A DNA stretch of 64,000 bases, from contig OX155955.1 in assembly GCA_944548615.1 (NCBI GenBank), positions 6,055,381 to 6,119,380 on the forward strand. The letters are read 5' to 3'. A program made the position numbers and the translations under genes. Positions 32,845-43,506 of this stretch are shown one piece after another. The first letter of the stretch is position 1; every line of letters starts with the position of its first letter. This DNA comes from Micropterix aruncella (taxonomy: Eukaryota; Arthropoda; Insecta; Lepidoptera; Micropterigidae). A model generated the notes under the pieces. The model was given only the letters and a program-made list of their open reading frames with translations. It ran no database searches and was not told the origin of the DNA.

Positions 32845-34099
32845 TGGATGATTTACATAAACTCCTCGATTAGTTAGATATTAAAAATAAAATTAAAAAT
32901 AGGTTAACCTGTCGGAAGCCAGTCGTGATATAAATAAATTTTACAGATTTTAAATAAATACCAGATAATTCGTCCAATAAAGACACTTCAAACGGCGTGG
33001 AGGCCACCCCGAGATTAAAATATGGTTAATATATTACATACTCGAATGGGGCAAGGCCGGGGTTCGGAGAAAGGGATGAGGGTTCAGAAATTACGACGGC
33101 CGAGGGTCTAACAGTGGCATAATAACAATAGACCAAGGAAGCCATACATCAGCTGGTAAACTGTCTCGTCCGCCTGGAAAAAGGAAAAAAAAAAAAGGTC
33201 CGTCTAGAAACAAGAGCCGTAAATTATTGGCGGCAGCGGAGGGGTAGGTGCTCTGGGGTGGTCTTTAAAGGGGCCATAATCAAAAACCAAAATATGCGAT
33301 TGAAGCGCTATAAAGGTATTGTGTCTCCCACTCGAGTACTTGAGAAAGCGACCGACCCTTCATATAACATATTTTATAAATAAAATTAACGCTAGAATAA
33401 GTCTATGTTAAAACTTGCCTGTACAATTTAAATTAAAATGTTTCTCGCTCGTTATATGTAGCTGATATTATCTTTATAGTTATTTTAGACAGTTGATAGA
33501 ACCTAGCATATTATGTTTGAATTTGAAATATTAAGATTTTCTGAAAACACATTTAAGCCTAAGTTTCACACGCCCTCGTGTCTTCGAAGGGGCGTGGTAT
33601 GTATTTTTTTGTTGCTAGCCGGTGCCGAGTATAGCCAATCCCGGACCAAGGGGCATAGACGAGTTGGTCAGCTGTATTTTGACGCTGAACTCGTCAGTCA
33701 GTCAGTAATATTTTGAGAGCGCCACAAATAGGTGGCCCAACGGAAAACTGTCTTAGCTCGTATAAAATAGACATTCATATTAACTCTGGGCAATAATGTT
33801 GGAAATGTGTTCAGTCGTGTATCGAGATTGATGTGTACGTGTACCTTGAATCAAATAAAGACATTAAAATTCAGTGCAAGGTTTCGTCAATCACCTGCTC
33901 TCCTAATCACCATCTTCCTCATCTCCAGGGGAAAATCGCAGTTTCGACTCAGGATATCGAATAAGAACTAAGGCGTGAGTAATTATTGTACAGTCCACTA
34001 ATTATCAATCAAAGGAGTCTCGCGCCCTCTCCGCAACGAGCGGAGATGAAATAATGGTCGTTCCGGTCATTCAGCGAGAAGTCTGATCGGATCTGTCCA
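32845..34099 (+). repeat. 5' LTR of the BEL/Pao element
   Basis: It drives transcription of the element. A TATAAAA motif is at 33761-33767, and a TCAGTC initiator-like motif is at 33811, somewhat further downstream than usual. AATAAA at 33854-33859 could serve as the polyadenylation signal in the 3' copy. The 67-codon frame inside (33513-33716) is just LTR sequence. Confidence 0.93.
33761..33859 (+). promoter_or_regulatory. LTR promoter and polyadenylation motifs
   Basis: TATAAAA (33761-33767), a possible TCAGTC initiator (33811-33816) and AATAAA (33854-33859) suggest that the U3/R junction lies near 33800 and the R/U5 junction shortly after 33870. The identical motifs in the 3' LTR are 6,988 bp downstream. 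This is inferred from motif order only. Confidence 0.5.
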
Positions 34100-34103
34100 T
34101 AAG

Positions 34104-34121
34104 TGGTCATTCGCAGCCGAA
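34104..34121 (+). promoter_or_regulatory. Candidate primer-binding site
   Basis: TGGTCATTCGCAGCCGAA starts five bases after the 5' LTR. A leading TGG fits pairing with the CCA end of a tRNA. I cannot name the tRNA without a search. Confidence 0.5.
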
Positions 34122-34186
34122 TGTGACGAAGAGATATTACAATAGATCCTGTTTCGGAAAAAAATAAATTACTCAAAAAATCCAAG

Positions 34187-37100
34187 ATGAGTTCTATAAA
34201 CGGATCTCATGCAGCATCGAGAAGCAGCCAAAGGAGCGATAGGATGCAGGAGATAAAAGATGCCTCAGAGGAATTGAGAAGAGTGACACGGCAGCGGGCT
34301 AAGGTTGCAGCGGAAAAGAAGAAGATGGAAGCTCAGCGCGCGGCGGAAGAGGCTGACCTCAACGCAGAATTGGAAAAGCAGAGGTCACAGGAGGCGGCGG
34401 AGAGGAGGAAACGAGAGGCGCGACACGCCGTCGGACAAGCGGACATCGATGCGGAAATGGAGATGCTAGAAGCCGATAGCCAGCACGCGCTGCGAATGCT
34501 AGAAGTGGTATCTGAAGCATTTGGGAGCACTGAGGGAGGTAGCGCATGGGGGAGAGAGAGGAGCCTCGCCGAAGACGGAAATGCAGCCGAACGCACGACG
34601 CAGTGGGCAGACTACCATACGCCTACGGCAGAGGGAGGAAACGCAGCGTCGGAAGCCGCAGCGCGCGCGTCGGCAGGAGCGGCAGAGGGAGACGCCGCGC
34701 GCGCGGTCGAACGGGAGCAAGCGGAAGGCGCAAGGCGAGACAGGGCGGTGAGTCCGGCGGCGGGAGCCGCCGCACTTATCGCACCTGAGAAGACGTCGAG
34801 CGATCAACGGGGGGCGGCCAGCTCAAAGGCTGGCGCAACTACGGAGACCGGGGAAGAATTTATCGAAAGGGTAAGTCGCTTAATCTCAGTCGCTTCTTTA
34901 AAACCGCAATTTAATAAAGAATTACCAACCTTCTCGGGAGACCCGTTACACTTTATAGCGTTTAAATCCATATTTTTTCAATCAACAGAGATATTAAAAT
35001 TAAGTGATGAACAGAATTTATTAAGATTACAAACCGCTCTTAAAGGTAGGGCTCGCGACAGTGTATCAGGATTATTGATGGCTCCCCAAAATGTAGGAGA
35101 AATCATGAAGTCATTAGAATTGCTTTTCGGTAATGGGAACGTAATATTACAACGCACTTTAGCCGAGATAAGGAAAATAAGAGAACTTAAAGAAGGTTTA
35201 GATGCTGAAGAACTCTTAAGATTCGCATGTCAGGTAAAAAACTTGGTGGCGACAGTACGTTCTTTGGATAAAACCGAGCATTTGTGTAACCCGGAGTTGC
35301 TTACGACATTAGTATCAAAGTTGCCAAGGAACTTAGTTATACATTGGGTAGGAGATAGAAACAAATCAGGATTATCTGACCCAGCATTAGTTCAATTCGC
35401 GAGGTGGCTAGAAGAGATGGCGGTAAGGGCACTAGACGCCGGAATCAGCGCCGGGGACTCGGGAAGGAGAGAGGAAAGACCGCGAGAGAAGAGAGGCAAA
35501 GAGGCCCCTCGAAAAAATTACGTAATGCACGTTCATAACAAAAACTCCCCAAAATGTGCTTATTGTAAAGGCGAACATTATATCAGCCGTTGCGAAGGGC
35601 TGAAAGCACTTTCACTTACCGAACGCTGGGACGCTGCAAAAAAAGCAAGGGTATGTTTTAAGTGTCTCGCGACCGCTCATAGCCGCCATAATTGCCCGCT
35701 GTATAAAAAATATCCAAAAAACAAGTTTCACTTTCTGTTGACGGGCAGCGCAGAGGCGACGAACGAAAACGGAAGTACGGTAAATGCAGACGGGCAACGG
35801 GATATTGTCGCAAATACCGTAGCTTATAACGGAGTACTTTTACAAGTATTACCTATTAAAATAATAGGACCTTGCGGGGAGAAGAGTATATACGCCCTTC
35901 TTGATAGCGGCTCCACGATCACGCTATTAGATCAGGAAATAGCAAAAGAATTAGGAATCGGGGGTTTGAGAAGCTCGATAGAAGTTGCCGGAGTGAAAGG
36001 GATGAGAGTCACTACGCAAGATGCAGAGGCTGTAAACTTTACAATTAAGGGCGCATTGAGTAATCGGCCTTTTGAGGTGAAAGGATATAGCGTGAAAAAT
36101 TTGGACCTTCCGACGTTAAAGTGTTTTTCAGGCAAAGGAACACGGCGGGCGGTCGTTGCCGCGTACGAGGCAAAACAGCTGATCGGCGTGCAACCTAAAT
36201 TATTACTAGGAGCGGACTGCGGAGACCTGATGGTTTCGCGTAATGTTTCGCGCATAAACAACGAGTTACACCTATCACAAACAAAGTTAGGTTGGGTACC
36301 GATCGGGGGAAGTTCGTTTAATAGCCCGAAAGAGACGGTTTATAATTTCTGCATTAATGGAAACAGCGATGATTCGTTACTAAACGCTTTGCTAGAAGAA
36401 AATATTAATCTAGAGCAAATGTGGCCCGCTAAACAAAGGAAAACGGCGGCCGTAAATAGGGCAGAAGAATTACTGGAAGCAACCACTTCTCTAAAAGACG
36501 GTGTTTGGACAACTGGTTTATTATGGAACGATGACCGAAGACGACTACCTGATAGTAGACCGCTCGCGCTCGCGAGGTTGAACTCAGTGGAAAAGAAAAT
36601 GGAAAAAGACCCGGAATATGAAAAAGCATATTGCCTAAGAATGAGTCAGTATATAAAGGCGGGCTACGCCAAAGAAGTACCTCCGGACGGTTTGACGGGG
36701 CGTGAAAATATTTGGTTTCTCCCTCACCTTGGGGTGAGCCATGCCGCCAAGCCGGGGAAGGTGCGAATTGTTCACGACGCCGCTGCACGAGTGCACGGGG
36801 TGTCCTTAAATACACAACTACTGCCCGGCCCGGATTATTTCAATAATATAGTAGGAATAATAGGCAGGTTTCGCGAACACGCGATCGGGTTTACCGCAGA
36901 CATCGCCGATATGTTTTTACGGATACGGATAAAGGAAGACGATAGCTACCGACAACTATTTCTTTGGAGAGGTAACCGTAAAGACATCGAACCCATAACC
37001 TTTCGGATGAGAACCCTAATATTCGGGTCTCGTTCCTCCCCCGCCTCAGCCCAATTTGTGCGTATTAAAAACGCAGAGAGATACCGAGATCAATATCCGG

Positions 37101-39715
37101 AGGCTGCAGCAGCTATAATTAATAATTTTTATATGGACGACCTTATTCATGGAGCAGAAACGGCGAAAGAGGCACGGAAATTAATCAAAGAGATTAATTG
37201 GATTAATGAGCAAGGTAACTTTAAATTGACCGGCTGGGCGAGCAATGATCCCGAAGTACTGGATGTTTTGCAGCGGGAAGAATGCGGCAACAAGACGATT
37301 GCGCTAGAGAAAAACGAACTTGGTGCTCAGCGTTTACTTGGTTTAGTGTGGATGCCGGCGACCGATGAGCTGGCTTTTAACCTTCGTATGGAAAAACTGG
37401 GCGATAATTTAAAGACAGGAATCGGGGTTCCCACTAAGAGAGAGGCGTTAAGGCTCATTATGTCATTATGGGACCCTTTAGGTTTGCTGAGCCCCATAAC
37501 TTTGAGGGCAAAGGTCATAATGCAGTCAATATGGGCGAGTGGCGTGACCTGGGACCAACCGGTTCCACCAGAAGTACTCCATAGCTGGAGAGACTGGCTG
37601 AAAACACTGCAAATGGCTCAAAATGTGCGGATCCCGAGGCACCTGGGTACAACCCGCGATCCTACCGAAAAAAGAGAATTACACGTGTTTTGTGATGCGT
37701 CAAAACAAGCGATGTGTGGCGTCGCTTATTTACGAATTGAGCGAGGAAACGGAGAAATAATCGTGTCATTCGTTGCGAGTAAAACTCGAGTAGGGCCGCT
37801 AAAGGGACTGACTATACCTAGAATGGAGCTGACTGCGGCGCTATTGGGGGCGCAGCTAGCAGACAAAATTATAAAGGAACAAGCTATAGGTATTCATGAA
37901 AAGATCCTATGGACCGATGCCACTAACGTCTTGTGGTGGATAAGATCTCAGAGTGAAAACCATCAACAGTTTGTGGCAAATCGACTAGGGGCCCTAGACG
38001 ATTTAACGCAACCATCTGAATGGCGATGGCTCGATGGGAAAAGCAATGCGGCAGATGACGCGACTCGCGTCGTAACAACAATCGATATGTCGTCGAACAG
38101 CCGTTGGCTGAACGGGCCAAATTTTTTACGCGGCCGGCGGGACCAGTGGCCAGCTGAGATACCGCCACAGCCAAACGAAAGTGAAAAGAAAGCGTTAGAG
38201 TTTAAACCAATAGCCGTCCTCGCGCTGAGAACCGAACCGACTAGCCTTATAAACGTGGGTAGATTCTCACAACATCGTAGAATCGTACGTACGATGGCCT
38301 ATGTAATGAAATTTTGTCAAAAACATAAGAAAGAGGCGGAACTGGGCGGTTTGGACGGGCTAGATATCGGCCGCGCTGAACTCGCTCTCATAAAAGAATC
38401 TCAAGTGAGGTGTTTTAACAGGGAAATGGATATGATAAAAAAGGAAAGGATCTTGTCGAAAGATAGCAGGCTGCACGGTCTCAATTTGCATGTCGACCAA
38501 CGGGGTATAATTCGAATCAGCGGGAGAATTGATAACGCTCCCGGGGTATCGTACGATACCAAACACCCTATGGTACTCGACGGCCGAGATTTATATACTC
38601 AATTATTGATTAAAAGAACGCACGAAGAGACTGCGCACGGCGGAATAGAGCTAGTACTTTCTGTCCTACGTCAGAGATTCTGGTTAATAAGCGCGCGAGC
38701 CACGATAAAAAAACTTATATTTCAATGCGTACCTTGCACTATGCGAAAATCTAAACCAATGACCGCGATAATGGGTCAGCTACCAGCTGAACGTATCAAT
38801 GCACATTCTAGGTGTTTCGCGTCGGTTGGCGTTGATTTTTGGGGTCCTATGTACGTCACGGTGCGCAGGAGGCCTGAAAAGCGCTATGGTTTATTATTCT
38901 CTTGTTTAAGTAGCCGCGCGTCTCACATAGAATTGGCACACGACCTGTCCACAAACTCGGCTATGCAAGCAATACGTAGATTCATAGCTAGGCGCGGTAA
39001 ACCGCAAATCATTATGTCAGACAATGGCGCGAGTTTTAAGAAAGCGAGCGTTGAATTGAAAAAAGCGGTTTCCGAAATCAATAACGAAGAAATTCGAGAT
39101 CGCCTCAGTAATGAACAAATTACGTGGAAGTTCATCCCGCCTGTTTCACCGAGTCATGGAGGCGGTTGGGAATCAATGATTAAATCGACCAAGAGGGCTT
39201 TAGAAGCCGTGTTAAAGGAAAGAGCTCCACCGGAGGAGGTTCTGAGAACTTTACTAGCCGAGGTGGAGTTAATTCTGAATATGAGACCGATCTCACACGT
39301 CACCGATGATAGTCGAGACGAGGCGCCCCTAACTCCTAATCACTTGCTACTAGGACATGCAGGGGGAACTTCAGCCATGGGGGAATATGAGGTCGATAAG
39401 GTAAACAGCAGGAGGCAATGGGTACAGACACAAGCGATGGCAGATTCATTTTGGCACCGGTGGAAGCGCGAGGTATTACCTACGATGGTGCAACGACCTA
39501 AGTGGAAGGTCCCGCAAAAATCTCTGGAGGTCGGAGACCTAGTACTATTGCTGGATCCCTCCATGGAGCGGGGTAAATGGACTCGGGGACGAATTGAGGC
39601 GATTTACCCAGACAAGCAGAAAGTCGTAAGGAGAGTAGATGTCAGGGCAGGAGGCAAAATTTATCGTAGAACGATAGGTAAATTAGTTAAGCTGACAACG
39701 GAAGCGCAGACATAA
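34187..39715 (+). CDS. BEL/Pao Gag-Pol polyprotein, intact
   Basis: One frame of 1,842 codons. Residues 20-110 form a charged coiled coil and 110-215 an Ala-rich linker. Residues of about 225-400 are the Gag region typical of BEL/Pao (DUF1759-like). Two CCHC knuckles follow at about 457-500. An aspartic protease of the A17 type has DSGST near 573. Reverse transcriptase carries YMDD at 982-985. RNase H has candidate catalytic D1170, E1214 and D1244. Integrase has an H2C2 zinc motif from H1479 and a DDE triad at about D1550, D1612 and E1662. The C-terminal 120 residues match the DUF5641-like tail. The first ATG after the leader is used. No stop or frameshift is seen, so it could be active. Domain names come from family knowledge, and positions were computed from the bases. 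Confidence 0.95.
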   Translation: MSSINGSHAASRSSQRSDRMQEIKDASEELRRVTRQRAKVAAEKKKMEAQRAAEEADLNAELEKQRSQEAAERRKREARHAVGQADIDAEMEMLEADSQHALRMLEVVSEAFGSTEGGSAWGRERSLAEDGNAAERTTQWADYHTPTAEGGNAASEAAARASAGAAEGDAARAVEREQAEGARRDRAVSPAAGAAALIAPEKTSSDQRGAASSKAGATTETGEEFIERVSRLISVASLKPQFNKELPTFSGDPLHFIAFKSIFFQSTEILKLSDEQNLLRLQTALKGRARDSVSGLLMAPQNVGEIMKSLELLFGNGNVILQRTLAEIRKIRELKEGLDAEELLRFACQVKNLVATVRSLDKTEHLCNPELLTTLVSKLPRNLVIHWVGDRNKSGLSDPALVQFARWLEEMAVRALDAGISAGDSGRREERPREKRGKEAPRKNYVMHVHNKNSPKCAYCKGEHYISRCEGLKALSLTERWDAAKKARVCFKCLATAHSRHNCPLYKKYPKNKFHFLLTGSAEATNENGSTVNADGQRDIVANTVAYNGVLLQVLPIKIIGPCGEKSIYALLDSGSTITLLDQEIAKELGIGGLRSSIEVAGVKGMRVTTQDAEAVNFTIKGALSNRPFEVKGYSVKNLDLPTLKCFSGKGTRRAVVAAYEAKQLIGVQPKLLLGADCGDLMVSRNVSRINNELHLSQTKLGWVPIGGSSFNSPKETVYNFCINGNSDDSLLNALLEENINLEQMWPAKQRKTAAVNRAEELLEATTSLKDGVWTTGLLWNDDRRRLPDSRPLALARLNSVEKKMEKDPEYEKAYCLRMSQYIKAGYAKEVPPDGLTGRENIWFLPHLGVSHAAKPGKVRIVHDAAARVHGVSLNTQLLPGPDYFNNIVGIIGRFREHAIGFTADIADMFLRIRIKEDDSYRQLFLWRGNRKDIEPITFRMRTLIFGSRSSPASAQFVRIKNAERYRDQYPEAAAAIINNFYMDDLIHGAETAKEARKLIKEINWINEQGNFKLTGWASNDPEVLDVLQREECGNKTIALEKNELGAQRLLGLVWMPATDELAFNLRMEKLGDNLKTGIGVPTKREALRLIMSLWDPLGLLSPITLRAKVIMQSIWASGVTWDQPVPPEVLHSWRDWLKTLQMAQNVRIPRHLGTTRDPTEKRELHVFCDASKQAMCGVAYLRIERGNGEIIVSFVASKTRVGPLKGLTIPRMELTAALLGAQLADKIIKEQAIGIHEKILWTDATNVLWWIRSQSENHQQFVANRLGALDDLTQPSEWRWLDGKSNAADDATRVVTTIDMSSNSRWLNGPNFLRGRRDQWPAEIPPQPNESEKKALEFKPIAVLALRTEPTSLINVGRFSQHRRIVRTMAYVMKFCQKHKKEAELGGLDGLDIGRAELALIKESQVRCFNREMDMIKKERILSKDSRLHGLNLHVDQRGIIRISGRIDNAPGVSYDTKHPMVLDGRDLYTQLLIKRTHEETAHGGIELVLSVLRQRFWLISARATIKKLIFQCVPCTMRKSKPMTAIMGQLPAERINAHSRCFASVGVDFWGPMYVTVRRRPEKRYGLLFSCLSSRASHIELAHDLSTNSAMQAIRRFIARRGKPQIIMSDNGASFKKASVELKKAVSEINNEEIRDRLSNEQITWKFIPPVSPSHGGGWESMIKSTKRALEAVLKERAPPEEVLRTLLAEVELILNMRPISHVTDDSRDEAPLTPNHLLLGHAGGTSAMGEYEVDKVNSRRQWVQTQAMADSFWHRWKREVLPTMVQRPKWKVPQKSLEVGDLVLLLDPSMERGKWTRGRIEAIYPDKQKVVRRVDVRAGGKIYRRTIGKLVKLTTEAQT

Positions 39716-39818
39716 GAACGTAAAAATAGGTTATTATTGAATAAGAAAGGAATACAACTTATAGTAATGTAAATAATCTTAAGAAGCTTTTGGCATCGAA
39801 TCGACAAACAAAGATGCC

Positions 39819-39832
39819 AAAAGGGGGGAAAA
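39819..39832 (+). promoter_or_regulatory. Polypurine tract
   Basis: AAAAGGGGGGAAAA lies immediately before the 3' LTR and would prime plus-strand DNA synthesis. Confidence 0.85.
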
Positions 39833-41087
39833 TGGATGATTTACATAAACTCCTCGATTAGTTAGATATTAAAAATAAAATTAAAAATAGGTTAACCTGT
39901 CGGAAGCCAGTCGTGATATAAATAAATTTTACAGATTTTAAATAAATACCAGATAATTCGTCCAATAAAGACACTTCAAACGGCGTGGAGGCCACCCCGA
40001 GATTAAAATATGGTTAATATATTACATACTCGAATGGGGCAAGGCCGGGGTTCGGAGAAAGGGATGAGGGTTCAGAAATTACGACGGCCGAGGGTCTAAC
40101 AGTGGCATAATAACAATAGACCAAGGAAGCCATACATCAGCTGGTAAACTGTCTCGTCCGCCTGGAAAAAGGAAAAAAAAAAAAGGTCCGTCTAGAAACA
40201 AGAGCCGTAAATTATTGGCGGCAGCGGAGGGGTAGGTGCTCTGGGGTGGTCTTTAAAGGGGCCATAATCAAAAACCAAAATATGCGATTGAAGCGCTATA
40301 AAGGTATTGTGTCTCCCACTCGAGTACTTGAGAAAGCGACCGACCCTTCATATAACATATTTTATAAATAAAATTAACGCTAGAATAAGTCTATGTTAAA
40401 ACTTGCCTGTACAATTTAAATTAAAATGTTTCTCGCTCGTTATATGTAGCTGATATTATCTTTATAGTTATTTTAGACAGTTGATAGAACCTAGCATATT
40501 ATGTTTGAATTTGAAATATTAAGATTTTCTGAAAACACATTTAAGCCTAAGTTTCACACGCCCTCGTGTCTTCGAAGGGGCGTGGTATGTATTTTTTTGT
40601 TGCTAGCCGGTGCCGAGTATAGCCAATCCCGGACCAAGGGGCATAGACGAGTTGGTCAGCTGTATTTTGACGCTGAACTCGTCAGTCAGTCAGTAATATT
40701 TTGAGAGCGCCACAAATAGGTGGCCCAACGGAAAACTGTCTTAGCTCGTATAAAATAGACATTCATATTAACTCTGGGCAATAATGTTGGAAATGTGTTC
40801 AGTCGTGTATCGAGATTGATGTGTACGTGTACCTTGAATCAAATAAAGACATTAAAATTCAGTGCAAGGTTTCGTCAATCACCTGCTCTCCTAATCACCA
40901 TCTTCCTCATCTCCAGGGGAAAATCGCAGTTTCGACTCAGGATATCGAATAAGAACTAAGGCGTGAGTAATTATTGTACAGTCCACTAATTATCAATCAA
41001 AGGAGTCTCGCGCCCTCTCCGCAACGAGCGGAGATGAAATAATGGTCGTTCCGGTCATTCAGCGAGAAGTCTGATCGGATCTGTCCA
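39833..41087 (+). repeat. 3' LTR of the BEL/Pao element
   Basis: Same length as the 5' LTR, and identical wherever I compared them. It ends CTGTCCA and is followed by the CTTCG duplication, after which the Helitron sequence resumes (TACCACC). Confidence 0.93.
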
Positions 41088-41280
41088 CTTCGTACCACCT
41101 AAAATTGATTTGTTTGTAACTCTTCATAAGCGATTATTGATTCTAATCAACCTTCCAAATCCAATTAATTGAAATCTATAATAATATGAATCGTGTACGG
41201 TTTGAGTTTCGTTCGGTGAATGAAAGTCGTTTTATAATTAAAATAATTTCAATGTATTTAATTTACATGATAAAATATTA

Positions 41281-41413
41281 TTGCTTTTTCGACTTTTTTT
41301 ACTTTTTTGACTTTTCCGACTTTTCGACTTTTTCTACGTTTTCGACTTTTTCGACATTTTTGACTTTTTCGACTCTTGACTTTTTCGACTTTTTCGACTT
41401 TTCGACTTTTTGA
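41281..41413 (+). repeat. TTTTTCGAC minisatellite inside the Helitron
   Basis: About thirteen imperfect units of 8-10 bp (TTTTTCGAC type). The other Helitron copy at 43900 has only TTTTTCG-like traces at the same place, so the array grew in this copy. Confidence 0.75.
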
Positions 41414-41697
41414 AATTTTACGCAATCGCACGGAATGAATAACAGTTATGGATGGCGCAGCTGTCAAACAATAGGATCGCCGCGAAAGCAATCTATTAAA
41501 AGGGGGCCATTTCCCAAAAAGACTAATGTCGATTTTTTCGATTTTCAGTTGTTTCTTTTAATTTTTCCTAAATATTTTTTTTGTAAACCACCCCTGAATC
41601 AAGGCAAACAAAACAAAAGAATAATCATTCAAATCGGTGGAGTCATTTTCGAGATCTTGCGAGACTAACGCACGGCGATTCATTTTTATATATAAGA

Positions 41698-42110
41698 TAT
41701 AAGAAGATAGATAGAATAAAACATTATGGAAAAAAGACCGTAGGTGGTATACATGAAACTGCTGAAAGGACATGCGAAAAAAAGACAGTCAGCGAAAAAA
41801 TCAGGTCATGGAAGGAATTAAAAGTAGGTACCATTTGTATAGCATGCCTTGAACACAACCGGTATGACGGCGACGTTAAGCCCCTCATATTTGTTCTTCG
41901 GAGGAGAAGTCTTAATCGATGGACGATTCCATGCTTACGGTGAAAACGGATTAAGTATAACGTGGGTGGTATGGTATAGCTACGACCATATTTCATATCA
42001 AAGAAAGCATATTTTTTCTCAAGAAAATTCGCCCCTAGATCTTCGTAATGCAAAGTTGCAGGTAATAAACAAAATGTTAACAAAAATAACCGAGTTATTT
42101 TTTTTATAAG
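41698..42110. other. No gene recognised
   Basis: Overlapping frames on both strands at 41724-42170 mirror each other and match no family that I know. Confidence 0.4.
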
Positions 42111-42640
42111 TACAGCAGCCATGTCATGGTGAAACTTAGAACAGGCTATCATAATTAAATGCGTATACAAAATTTCGTGTCTGTACTGTTGACCGTTGAG
42201 GAGTTCCCTCGTTGGAAGCCAACCCTGGGTGCCGTAGTCCTGTCTTGATGAAACTTAGATCGGGCTGTCATAATTGAATGCATATACAAAATTTCGTGAC
42301 TGTGCTCTTGACCGCTGAGGAGTCCCCTCGTCGGGAGCCAATCCTGGGTATAGAATCAGGGCATGCTTGCTATATAAAATGCATTGTCATCGGAGCTGAA
42401 CCAACATGTAAATTTTCAACTTCATATGATAATATTTGAGGAGTTCCCTCAATTCCTCATGGATCACATCATCAGAACAAAATTTTGATAAAGATGTGAC
42501 GAATCTGGAAGTACATCCTTTCAAATAAAAAGAATTTTCCAAAGAAATTCATAATTGACGGATTTCTGAGGTAACAAACATTTAAAGAAAAATACGATCG
42601 TATTTATAACCTCCTCCTTTTTTTAGGTCGGTTAAAAATA
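42111..42640 (-). repeat. Family D repeat, tandem units and Lepidoptera-like end
   Basis: Two tandem units of about 115 bp share GAGGAGT(C/T)CCCTCG and GGGAGCCAA(T/C)CCTGGGT (42195-42345). A related third phrase, GAGGAGTTCCCTCAATTCCT, follows at 42439. The block closes with AACCTCCTCCTTTTTTTAGG and TCGGTTAAAA at about 42610-42638, a terminus I recall as very frequent in moth and butterfly genomes. Inverted units lie at 24505-24690. It is non-coding. Confidence 0.55.
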
Positions 42641-43080
42641 AATCGGCTGTGGTTTACGATCTATAGGATCTGACAGGAAAATGAAAAGAGCTTTATCATT
42701 TGAAGGGCATGTTCACAGCAGACTAAGATGTTAAAATTTCAAATCCACACCATAGCAAAGAAGAGGAAGAAATCAAGAATCACACTCATGAAAGCAAAAA
42801 TGAGAAATATTGTAGAACGGACTAACACGGATATCATAGCATATTGCAAAGGATAAATAGGTCAATAATTTATCAAAAGAAATACAAACAAAATAAAATA
42901 ATTTAAAATGTGTGCATAAGGTAAACTTAGTAATATAAATCCACAATATGACAACTCTACGGTTGTGGTAGAAAATTCCCACGCCCACATAACTTCAAAC
43001 CTCTGCCTTAGAGCCGTCTGTAAATATGATGTCCAAGCCAGGGGACCGGAACGATATAAGGTCAGAAAATACTACATTAT
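42641..43080. other. No gene recognised
   Basis: AT-rich; the far part of the Helitron fragment may extend into it, but I cannot find a 3' CTAG end. Confidence 0.4.
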
Positions 43081-43506
43081 TTAGGGTGGGGACTGCCCTA
43101 CTGGTTTTTTCATCAAAACTGTTTGAGGATGATGTACGAAGTAGTAAGTCTGTCGGAGAAGGGAAGGTGAAAGTCTTGCTACTGATCTCTCCGCACCGTA
43201 ATCGATTTCCGGATCGTAATGGAATGCCGCTTTTTCCAGGTTGACAGGAACACTGCGACGGCGCAATCGGTCATTTTGATTTTGACGTGATTGCTGGCGT
43301 TGTGTATGTTGTGCACGAAATTGTTGCATTCTCAATGTATTCGCTTGTCGTTCATTTTCAGTCGCTCTCAAACATAATTCGGACATGCCAATACGACTAT
43401 TTTCATTATCCGTCGCTCGCTGGTCATCAGTGCGGCTTGCACGTGAAGTAGATCGCCGCGCATTTGACTGACTTCGACGACCTATGTTACCTATTCTCCT
43501 CGGCAT
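43081..43506 (-). pseudogene. Helitron replicase/helicase N-terminal fragment
   Basis: The frame starts MPRRIGNIGRRSQSNARR, continues with Arg/Gln-rich sequence (QQFRAQHTQRQQSRQ) and reaches AAFHYDPEIDYG. That basic, repeat-like N-terminus followed by A-x-F-x-Y-D-P-x-x-D-Y is what I know from the start of Helitron-encoded proteins in animals. Soon after it the similarity stops (RLSPSLLRQTYY). The Rep nuclease and helicase domains are absent. In an intact element the protein would nick and unwind DNA for rolling-circle transposition; this piece cannot. Confidence 0.65.

Larger units (their letters stand above)
32845..41087 (+). mobile_element. Full-length BEL/Pao LTR retroelement
   Basis: This 8,243-bp element has 1,255-bp LTRs that begin TGGATGATT and end CTGTCCA. 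The 5-bp duplication CTTCG flanks it (32840-32844 and 41088-41092). Between the LTRs are a candidate primer-binding site, one Gag-Pol frame and a polypurine tract. The LTRs show a constant offset of 6,988 bp and no difference in the stretches I compared. That, with the intact frame, points to a recent insertion. No envelope-like frame follows pol, so it is a retrotransposon-type member of the family. Confidence 0.95.
32823..41697 (-). mobile_element. Non-autonomous Helitron, split by a BEL/Pao insertion
   Basis: On the minus strand the element starts TCTTATATATAAAAATGAAT (41697 leftward) and ends GGGTCATCTAG (32823), followed by T and preceded by A. The TC start, CTAG end and A/T insertion site are Helitron hallmarks. 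Without the inserted retroelement it is about 630 bp, too short for a replicase. A minisatellite lies inside it (41281-41413). A second element with the same 5' end is at 43081-44076. The terminal rule is established knowledge; the family link is my recognition of the ends. Confidence 0.75.

Noticed and set aside
33513..33716. 67-codon frame, repeated at 40501-40704
   Set aside because: It lies wholly within the two LTRs and is identical only because the LTRs are; it has no protein motif.
34333..34807. Several alternative frames inside the gag region
   Set aside because: They arise from the GC-rich, Ala/Glu/Arg-biased codons of the real Gag-Pol frame.
41724..42170. 148-codon minus-strand frame
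   Set aside because: It overlaps an equally long plus-strand frame in repeat-like sequence and shows no family motif.
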